From assembly GCF_042683405.1 (NCBI RefSeq), contig NZ_JBHUJS010000012.1:62001-126000 (forward strand): 64,000 nt of DNA. Reading direction: 5' to 3'. The notes under the pieces were generated by a model, which was given only the letters and a program-made list of their open reading frames with translations, had not been told where the DNA came from and ran no database searches. This DNA comes from Telluria sp042683405. Its GTDB lineage: Bacteria > Pseudomonadota > Gammaproteobacteria > Burkholderiales > Burkholderiaceae_D. A program made the translations under genes and the position numbers. Below are positions 58,482 through 64,000 of the stretch, one piece after another; the first letter of the stretch is position 1, and every line of letters begins with the position of its first letter.

Positions 58482-59147
58482 TCAGTTGAGGAAGATCGTG
58501 ATCGGCGTGGCCAGCATGTCCAGCGCGAAGCCGGCGGCGATGTGGAATGGCGCAATGAGGTAGCCCAGCGAGTGGGTCAGCATCAGCGCGATCAGGATGA
58601 CGAACCCGTACGGTTCGATCATCGCAAACTTGTTCCCATAGCGCGGCGGCAGGATGCTGGTCATGATGCGGCCGCCATCGAGCGGCGGAATCGGCAGCAT
58701 GTTCAGGGCGAAGAACAGCAGGTTGGCGTTGATACCGGCCTGGGCGACCTTGAGCGGGAACGGCTCGCTGACGCCGGCGCCGATCATCAGCAGGCCCAGG
58801 ACCATCCAGCCGAACGCCATCGCGAAATTCGACGCGGGGCCGGCCAGCGCCACGTACGCCATCTGCTTGCGCGGATTGCGCAGCGCACTGTAATTGACCG
58901 GCACCGGCTTGGCGTAACCAAAGAAGAACTGCCCCTGCGACATCGCGAGCACGACCAGCGGGATCACGATCGTGCCGAGCGGATCGATGTGCTTGATCGG
59001 GTTGAGGCTCATGCGCCCCTGCGCGTACGCGGTCAGGTCGCCGAAATACTTGGCGGCGTAGGCGTGGGCGGCTTCGTGGAGGGTGATCGCAAAGATAACA
59101 GGCAGTGCATAGACGGCGACGGCCTGGATGATTTCGTTGTAGTTCAT
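58482..59147 (-). CDS. Site-2 protease family (M50) membrane protein
   Basis: The 221-residue protein has about five membrane helices. It carries the metal motif ITLHEAAHAYAAKYFGD (HExxH) near residue 23 and NMLPIPPLDGGRIM (third ligand Asp) near residue 150. It is the short form without a PDZ domain. M50 proteases cut substrates in the membrane, but no substrate is suggested by context. The order yciO–(M50)–trpS is conserved in Burkholderiales. Confidence 0.93.
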   Translation of the reverse strand: MNYNEIIQAVAVYALPVIFAITLHEAAHAYAAKYFGDLTAYAQGRMSLNPIKHIDPLGTIVIPLVVLAMSQGQFFFGYAKPVPVNYSALRNPRKQMAYVALAGPASNFAMAFGWMVLGLLMIGAGVSEPFPLKVAQAGINANLLFFALNMLPIPPLDGGRIMTSILPPRYGNKFAMIEPYGFVILIALMLTHSLGYLIAPFHIAAGFALDMLATPITIFLN

Positions 59148-59235
59148 TCGGTCGATTCTAACAGAGCGCTACCGTCCGTCGTCCCTGCAGCGGCAGGGAT
59201 ATTTGCGGGGAATGGACAAAGTATGGAGGGCGGAT

Positions 59236-59853
59236 TCAGAGGCCGAACGCGGCGGGATCGCCCCGCCCTTCGCGCACCAGCACCGGTTCCGCACCGGTCA
59301 GGTCGACCACGGTGGTCGGCTCCATGCTGCACGAGCCGCCGTCGATGATCAGGTCGACCAGCTTCGAGAGCCGGTCGGCGATGTCGTCGGCATTGTTCAG
59401 CAACTCGCCGTCGATGATCAGGGTGGCGCCCAGCAGGGGCTGTCCCAGTTCGCCCAGCAGCGCGTGTGCGATCGGATTCTCGGGCACGCGCAGGCCGATG
59501 GTCTTGCGGGACGGATGCGAGAGGCGGCGCGGCACCACGCGGGTGGCTTCCAGGATCACCGTGTACGGACCCGGCGTGACCGCCTTGAGCATGCGGAACT
59601 GGCGGTTGTCCACGCGCGCGTACTCGCCGATCTCGGACAGGTCGCGGCACAGCAAGGTGAGATGGTGCTTTTCGTCGATGCCGCGGATGCGGCGCAGCTT
59701 GTCGGCAGCAGCCTTATCGTCCAGGTGGCAGACCAGCGCATAGCAGGAGTCGGTCGGCAGCGCGATCACGCCGCCGCCGTGCAGCACCTGGGCCGCCTGC
59801 TTGATCAGGCGGCCCTGGGGATTGTCCGGATGTACCTGGAAGACCTGGGCCAT
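59236..59853 (-). CDS. yciO: YciO/Sua5/YrdC family protein
   Basis: The 205-residue protein begins MAQVFQVHPDNPQGRLIKQAAQVL and has GGVIALPTDSCYALVCHLDDK, KHHLTLLCRDLSEIG, TPGPYTVILEAT, RKTIGLRVPENPIA and STT-like phosphate contacts (EPTTVVDL). The family makes threonylcarbamoyl-AMP for tRNA t6A modification; YciO paralogues are less well understood and may not replace TsaC. It lies 10 bp after htpX. Confidence 0.9.
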   Translation of the reverse strand: MAQVFQVHPDNPQGRLIKQAAQVLHGGGVIALPTDSCYALVCHLDDKAAADKLRRIRGIDEKHHLTLLCRDLSEIGEYARVDNRQFRMLKAVTPGPYTVILEATRVVPRRLSHPSRKTIGLRVPENPIAHALLGELGQPLLGATLIIDGELLNNADDIADRLSKLVDLIIDGGSCSMEPTTVVDLTGAEPVLVREGRGDPAAFGL

Positions 59854-59863
59854 GGCTTGCCGC

Positions 59864-60748
59864 TTACGCGCGCAGCGACTGCAGCGCGGCGATGCGTTCC
59901 TGGATCGGCGGGTGGGTCGAGAACAGCGCGCCGAAACCGCCGCCGCTGCCCGAGATGCCCGAAGCCGCCATCGAAGACGGCAGCGCGCCAGGCTGCAGGC
60001 CGCCGAGGCGGGCCAGCGCCTTCTGCATCGGGTAGGCGCTGCCCATCAGGCCCGCCGCACCCGAGTCGGCACGGAATTCGCGCTTGCGCGAGAACCAGGC
60101 CACGATGATCGATGCGAGCAGGCCGAACAGGATCTCGCAGATGAACACGGTGATCATGTAGCCGATGCCCGGCGAGGTGTCGTCCGAGTTCTTCTTGAAG
60201 ATCATCTGGTCGATGAAGTAGCCGACCACGCGCGCCAGGAACACCACGAAGGTGTTCACCACGCCCTGGATCAGGGTCAGCGTGACCATGTCGCCGTTGG
60301 CGATGTGCGCCACTTCGTGGGCCAGCACCGCTTCCACCTCGTCGCGCTCCATGCTCTGCAGCAGGCCGGTCGACACGGCGACCAGCGAGGAGTTCTTGAA
60401 CGCGCCGGTGGCGAAGGCGTTCGGCTCGCCGTCATAGACCGCCACTTCCGGCATGCCGATGTTGGCGCGCTCGGCCAGCTGGCGCACCGTATTGACGAGC
60501 CACAGTTCGGTCGAGTTGGACGGCGATTCGATCACACGCGCGCCGGTCGACCACTTGGCCATCGGCTTGCTCAGCAGCAGAGAAATGATGGCGCCGGTAA
60601 AGCCGACCACCAGCGAGAACACCATCAGCGCGCTCATGTTCAGGCCCGCCGGTCCTACCACGCGGCCCACGCCCAATACGCTAAGGACGATCGACAACAC
60701 CAGCATGACTGCAAGGTTGGTTGCGATAAACAGAATGATGCGTTTCAT
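59864..60748 (-). CDS. htpX: Membrane metalloprotease HtpX
   Basis: The 294-residue protein has two N-terminal membrane helices (about 5-25 and 38-58), the zinc motif VLAHEVAHIANGDMVT (HExxH) near residue 140, and a third ligand in FSRKREFRADSGAAGLMG. HtpX degrades misfolded membrane proteins with FtsH. The C-terminal part has a Gly/Ser stretch (SGISGSGGGFGALFSTHPP) typical of the family. Confidence 0.97.
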   Translation of the reverse strand: MKRIILFIATNLAVMLVLSIVLSVLGVGRVVGPAGLNMSALMVFSLVVGFTGAIISLLLSKPMAKWSTGARVIESPSNSTELWLVNTVRQLAERANIGMPEVAVYDGEPNAFATGAFKNSSLVAVSTGLLQSMERDEVEAVLAHEVAHIANGDMVTLTLIQGVVNTFVVFLARVVGYFIDQMIFKKNSDDTSPGIGYMITVFICEILFGLLASIIVAWFSRKREFRADSGAAGLMGSAYPMQKALARLGGLQPGALPSSMAASGISGSGGGFGALFSTHPPIQERIAALQSLRA

Positions 60749-60856
60749 TTCAGGTGGCCTCCGGCCGGTAGTGAGTGACAGGCTGCTAAGATAAGGGTGC
60801 CCCCCGGAAAATTCAAGGGCGATTGCTGAGCTTGGCGACCGCGCGCCGGCGGCGGA

Positions 60857-61690
60857 TCAGACCCAGTCGTGCCAAATCGGCGTCACGCCCGCGGGCAGCG
60901 GCGGCAGGTGCGCGAAGTCGACGCGCGTCTCGCCCGGACCGTGGAAGTCGGTGCCGCGCGAGGCCAGGAATCCATACTGCTTCGCCAGCAGCGCGTACTT
61001 ACCGTACTGATCGGTCGTATGGCTGCCCGTGACCACCTCGATCGCCACGCCGCCCAGCTCCTTGAAGCGGTCGAACAGCGCGCCCTCCACCATCGGCCCG
61101 AACTTGTAGCGGCCAGGATGCGCGATCACGGCGACGCCGCCCGCCCCTTTGATCCAGCCGACCGCCTGCTCCAGCGTGGCCCAGCGGTGCGGCACGTAGC
61201 CGGGCTTGCCTTCGGACAGATAGTTCTTGAAGACTTCGTTGATGTTGTTGCAGATGCCCCGTGCGACCAGGAAGCGCGCGAAGTGGGTGCGCGACATCAG
61301 GTCGGGATTGCCGACGTAGTCGAGCGCGCCCTCGTAGGCGCCCGGAATGCCGGCGGCAGCCAGCTGGGCGCCGATCTCGCGGCCCCGCGCATCGCGCCCG
61401 GTGCGGGTGGAGGCCAGGCCGGCCACCAGCTGTTCGTTGGTCTCGTCGATATCGAGGCCGACGATGTGCACCGTCTCGTTGGCGTAGGTGACGGAGATTT
61501 CGACGCCGGCCACGAAGCGCATGCCGAGCGCCTTCGCCGCCTCGCGGGCGGCAGGGATGCCGCCGACCTCGTCGTGGTCCGTCAGCGCCCACAGTTCCAC
61601 GCCGCCACGGTGGGCGTGTTCCGCCACCACGGCGGGCGCAAGCGCCCCGTCGGAGACGGTGGAATGGCAATGCAGGTCCGCTTTCAACAT
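60857..61690 (-). CDS. rnm: PHP-domain phosphatase, RNase AM / nucleoside-3',5'-bisphosphate phosphatase
   Basis: The 277-residue protein begins MLKADLHCHSTVSDGALAP. It shows the PHP metal motifs HCHST, LTDHDEVGGIP, VAGVEIS, VIAHPGRYKFG and GTDFHGPGE. This matches the YciV/TrpH type, which acts on 3',5'-nucleoside bisphosphates and on 5' ends of RNA (RNase AM). It is 108 bp upstream of htpX in the same orientation. Active-site His and Asp residues are intact. Confidence 0.93.
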   Translation of the reverse strand: MLKADLHCHSTVSDGALAPAVVAEHAHRGGVELWALTDHDEVGGIPAAREAAKALGMRFVAGVEISVTYANETVHIVGLDIDETNEQLVAGLASTRTGRDARGREIGAQLAAAGIPGAYEGALDYVGNPDLMSRTHFARFLVARGICNNINEVFKNYLSEGKPGYVPHRWATLEQAVGWIKGAGGVAVIAHPGRYKFGPMVEGALFDRFKELGGVAIEVVTGSHTTDQYGKYALLAKQYGFLASRGTDFHGPGETRVDFAHLPPLPAGVTPIWHDWV

Positions 61691-61760
61691 ATCGGCACAA
61701 TTCGGTTCATGAACCGCTATTGTACGCCGCGGGGTCGGGGACTGTCCCCGCAGGGACCTG

Positions 61761-62639
61761 CTACTCGGCGAGGAAGTCTTCGAGCATCTGCGCCAGCAGG
61801 TCCGGCTGGTCGTGGTGCAGCATGTGCCCCGCGTCCGGCATCATCTTCGGGGTGACGCGCGCCAGGTGTCCGAGCCGGCGGTCGATCTCCACGCGCGCCT
61901 GGTCCTTCGGCCCCATCCACAGCCACATATTGGTGTCCTCCGCCTCCACCCACAGCACGGGCGCGGTGATCTTGCTCCAGCATGCCATCACCTCGTCGGC
62001 GTGGTACAGCAGCGGGCTGTGCTTCTTGTGGTTGGGGTCGCCCAAGATGATCCACTCGCCCGCCTCGTTCGGAGCAGCCCAGTGCTGGGACAGGAAGGCG
62101 GCGCGCTCGTCGGACAGGCGCGGATTGGTCTTTTGCAGGCGCGCGGCCACGGCCTGCGCGTCCGGGTAGGTGCGCAGCGTCGGCGGCGTGCGCAGGTCGT
62201 CCAGCCAGCCCGCGAGCCGTCCGGGCGCGTCTTCCGGCACCGCTGACTTCAGGCCGAAGCCTTCCAGGTTGATCAGTTTCCTGACCCGGTGCGGACGGAC
62301 GCCGGCGTACGACGAGACGACGTTGCCGCCCATGCTGTGGCCGAGCAGGTTGACCGGCTCGCTGGGCGAGTAATGGTCGAGCAGCACGTCCAGGTCGGCC
62401 ATATAGTCGGGGAACCAGTAGGTATCCGAATGCGTGTTTTCGGAGAGACCGAAGCCGCGCCAGTCGGGGGCGATCACGTGCCAGTCCTGCCTGAGGCTAT
62501 CCACCACGAACTGGAACGAGGCCGAGACGTCCATCCAGCCGTGCACCATGAACAGCTTGGGCGCGCCTTCGTCGCCCCAGTGGCGCACGTGGTAGCGCAG
62601 GCCGCGCACGTTGAGGAATTCGGAACGGGATGGTTTCAT
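61761..62639 (-). CDS. Alpha/beta hydrolase
   Basis: Start 62639 gives MKPSRSEFLNVRGLRYHVRHWGDEGAP. The 292-residue protein has the oxyanion motif HGWMD, the nucleophile elbow LLGHSMGGNVVSSYAG with the catalytic Ser, VEAEDTNMWLW with the acid, and PDAGHMLHHDQPD with the catalytic His. The substrate is unknown; such proteins are esterases or epoxide-hydrolase-like. It is divergent from the carbonic-anhydrase-like gene, and two tandem palindromes lie between the two genes. A –10-like TATAAT (minus strand, 62678-62673) precedes it. Confidence 0.9.
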   Translation of the reverse strand: MKPSRSEFLNVRGLRYHVRHWGDEGAPKLFMVHGWMDVSASFQFVVDSLRQDWHVIAPDWRGFGLSENTHSDTYWFPDYMADLDVLLDHYSPSEPVNLLGHSMGGNVVSSYAGVRPHRVRKLINLEGFGLKSAVPEDAPGRLAGWLDDLRTPPTLRTYPDAQAVAARLQKTNPRLSDERAAFLSQHWAAPNEAGEWIILGDPNHKKHSPLLYHADEVMACWSKITAPVLWVEAEDTNMWLWMGPKDQARVEIDRRLGHLARVTPKMMPDAGHMLHHDQPDLLAQMLEDFLAE

Positions 62640-62700
62640 GGCTCTCTGCAATTGGAAAAGTACGACCGTTCGATTATAGCGCAGTGCGCGCAATGCGTCT

Positions 62701-62752
62701 GTGATACAGCGGGAGTATCACAGGAGTTCCTGTGATACTTTTCCGGTATCAC
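62701..62752. promoter_or_regulatory. Two tandem GTGATAC-N7-GTATCAC operators
   Basis: GTGATAC-AGCGGGA-GTATCAC (62701-62721) and GTGATAC-TTTTCCG-GTATCAC (62732-62752) are two perfect 21-bp inverted repeats, centres 31 bp apart. The ten bases between them complete another near-palindrome (arms GTATCACAGGA / TCCTGTGATAC). The element lies between divergent promoters. Confidence 0.8.
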
Positions 62753-62764
62753 GGCACCCTCCCC

Positions 62765-62792
62765 TTGAGATATCCACGCACGCCCCTATATA
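62765..62792 (+). promoter_or_regulatory. Candidate promoter of the gamma-carbonic anhydrase-like gene
   Basis: TTGAGA, a 16-bp spacer and TATATA lie 13 bp downstream of the second operator. Transcription would begin near 62799, giving a leader of about 64 nt. A second –10-like TAAAAT is at about 62828. Confidence 0.55.
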
Positions 62793-62862
62793 GAGGGCTG
62801 CCGCGAACGGCGCCCCGGCAGGCAGCGTAAAATAGCGTCTTTCCAACCTTATTCTTCCTGCC

Positions 62863-63387
62863 ATGGCCATTTACCAGCTGGGCGAGCACGCGCCCGAGAT
62901 CGATCCTTCCGCCTATGTGGCCGATTCGGCCACGCTGATCGGCAAAGTGACGCTCGAGGCCAACGCGTCGGTCTGGTCGAATGTGACGATCCGCGGCGAC
63001 AACGAGCGCATCACGATTGGCGAGAACAGCAATGTGCAGGAGTCCTGCGTGATGCACACCGACATGGGCTTCCCGCTCACGCTGGGCAAGGAAGTCACCG
63101 TCGGGCACCAGGCCATGCTGCACGGCTGCACCGTCGGCGACGGCTCGCTGATCGGGATCCAGGCCATCGTGCTCAATGGCGCCCGCATCGGCAAGGGCTG
63201 CCTGGTCGGCGCCGGCGCGCTCGTCACGGAAGGCAAGGAATTCCCGGACAACTCGCTGATTATCGGCGCGCCCGCCAAAGTCGTGCGCACGCTGACGGAA
63301 GAAGAATCACAGCGCCTGAAACTTTCTGCCCAGAGCTACGCGTTGCGCGGCCAGCAGTACAAGGCGGAACTCACACGCATCGGATAA
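62863..63387 (+). CDS. Gamma-carbonic anhydrase family protein (YrdA-like)
   Basis: The 174-residue protein is a left-handed beta-helix of hexapeptide repeats (ASVWSNVTIRGDNERITIGENSNVQESCVMH ... given here in parts: VTLEANASVW, IGENSNVQES, VTVGHQAMLHGCTVG, SLIGIQAIVLNGA). Three His that would bind metal in gamma-carbonic anhydrases are present (CVMHTD, GHQAMLHG). The closest known relatives (YrdA, PaaY-like) have weak or unknown activity. It is followed 4 bp later by hslO. The upstream tandem palindromes suggest control. Confidence 0.9.
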   Translation: MAIYQLGEHAPEIDPSAYVADSATLIGKVTLEANASVWSNVTIRGDNERITIGENSNVQESCVMHTDMGFPLTLGKEVTVGHQAMLHGCTVGDGSLIGIQAIVLNGARIGKGCLVGAGALVTEGKEFPDNSLIIGAPAKVVRTLTEEESQRLKLSAQSYALRGQQYKAELTRIG

Positions 63388-63391
63388 CACA

Positions 63392-64000
63392 ATGACCCAG
63401 ACCCAAGACACCCTGAAGAAGTTCATCTTCGAGAACGCCGCCGTGCGCGGCGAGCTGGTAGACATTTCCAACACCTGGCGCGAGATCCAGGGACACCACT
63501 CGGCCTATCCGCATGCCGTGCGCCGCCTGCTGGGCGAACTGGTGGCAGCCAGCGCCCTGCTCTCGGCCAACCTCAAGTTCAACGGTTCGCTGGTCATGCA
63601 GCTGCACGGCGACGGGCCGGTGCGCCTGCTGGTGGTCGAATGCGACTCCGAGCTGCGCGTGCGCGCCACCGCCAAGCTGGCGCCGGACGCCGATATCGCG
63701 GACGACGCCAGCCTCGCCTCGCTGGTCAACCAGCATGGCAAGGGCCGTTTCGTGATCACGCTCGATCCGCACGAGAAGATGCCGGGCCAGCAGCCGTACC
63801 AGGGCATCGTCCCGCTCGACGGCGGCGACATCGCCACCGTGATCGAGAACTACATGCTGCGCTCGGAACAGATGGAGACGCACCTGTGGCTGGCGGCGAA
63901 CGACAGTGTCGCGCGCGGCCTGCTGCTGCAGAAGCTCCCGCGCCATAGCGGCAGCGGCGCCGGGCCGAAGCAGGCGACCGAAGCGGAAGACCTGGAGACG
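63392..64000 (+). CDS. hslO: Hsp33 redox chaperone (5' part)
   Basis: The frame from ATG 63392 stays open to the window end (203 residues visible) and the 3' end is outside. It begins MTQTQDTLKKFIFENAAVRGELVDIS, with LLGELVAASALLSANLKFNGSL, LLVVECDSELRVRATAK and GRFVITLDPHEKMPGQQPYQGIV, all typical of Hsp33. The C-terminal zinc-binding CxC...CxxC redox switch has not yet been reached. Hsp33 becomes an active holdase when oxidised. It starts 4 bp after the carbonic anhydrase-like gene and is likely in its operon. Confidence 0.95.
   Translation, partial: MTQTQDTLKKFIFENAAVRGELVDISNTWREIQGHHSAYPHAVRRLLGELVAASALLSANLKFNGSLVMQLHGDGPVRLLVVECDSELRVRATAKLAPDADIADDASLASLVNQHGKGRFVITLDPHEKMPGQQPYQGIVPLDGGDIATVIENYMLRSEQMETHLWLAANDSVARGLLLQKLPRHSGSGAGPKQATEAEDLET

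Noticed and set aside
62701..62752. CRP sites or a transcription terminator at the tandem palindromes
   Set aside because: TGTGA and TCACA are 13 bases apart within a unit, not six. The hairpin formed by the middle part is followed by only four T and lies upstream of both genes, so termination is unlikely.
1..64000. CRISPR arrays, tRNA/rRNA genes, prophage, insertion sequences, riboswitches
   Set aside because: No regularly spaced direct repeats, tRNA cloverleaf arms, integrase or transposase frames were noticed on reading both strands. A covariance-model scan would be needed to exclude small RNAs.

Overview
This is a stretch of GC-rich (roughly 65 %) chromosome from a betaproteobacterium of the order Burkholderiales, most likely Oxalobacteraceae (Massilia/Telluria/Duganella-like). 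The evidence is the conserved run leuC–entericidin–leuD–leuB–asd–fimV–truA–trpF–trpB–trpA–accD–folC–SPOR–cvpA–purF–metZ, the rpsF–priB–rpsR–rplI operon, the trpS/dapA/bamC neighbourhood, and the protein sequences themselves. The genus is inferred, not measured. I saw no rRNA, tRNA, CRISPR array, insertion sequence or prophage. Most of the window is housekeeping DNA with small accessory islands.

Layout. 1–2.2 kb: a truncated fragment, a CPCC/DUF6984-like protein and a secreted TPR protein. 2.3–3.9 kb: ribosomal operon with a near-consensus sigma-70 promoter. 4.1–5.4 kb: a DUF4124 protein divergent from lexA, which has a perfect SOS box. 5.5–24.7 kb (minus strand): methionine, purine, folate, fatty-acid, tryptophan and leucine biosynthesis, plus truA and fimV. 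A HigBA-type toxin–antitoxin pair with a double-HTH antitoxin interrupts this run between trpA and accD. 25–28.9 kb: two tandem secreted subtilisin-like proteases. 29–31.7 kb: a cheZ–cheA pair. 32.1–34.3 kb: universal stress protein (with a perfect FNR-type box upstream), a NarL/BvgA-type response regulator and an FNR-like regulator lacking the iron–sulfur cysteine set. 34.4–37.3 kb: PhzF-like isomerase, CPBP protease, short TetR protein, PH-like protein and a small secreted protein.

37.4–45 kb: a ligase-associated DNA repair operon (exonuclease, ATP-dependent ligase, Lhr-type helicase, PdeM phosphoesterase) downstream of recQ. 45.1–46.4 kb: a 39-residue membrane protein missed by length cut-offs, then ahpD and ahpC. 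46.6–47.5 kb: a decayed hicB antitoxin remnant and an unknown protein. 47.7–54.4 kb: mutS, a secreted unknown, slyD, roxA, a DUF7931-like protein and a probably highly expressed alanine-rich lipoprotein. 54.5–62.6 kb (minus strand): bamC, dapA, a methyltransferase, trpS, a site-2 protease, yciO, htpX, an RNase AM-type PHP phosphatase and an alpha/beta hydrolase. The window ends with a gamma-carbonic anhydrase-like gene and the 5' part of hslO.

The most unusual signals are a 48-bp palindromic repeat inserted in frame in the methyltransferase gene; the internally duplicated HigA with an inverted repeat over the toxin start codon; two tandem perfect GTGATAC-N7-GTATCAC sites between divergent genes at 62.7 kb; and the linked FNR box / BvgA-like heptad palindrome around the three-gene regulatory island. 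Two dispersed intergenic repeat families occur several times. The well-known pathway genes are called with high confidence; regulatory sites are read by eye and are candidates.
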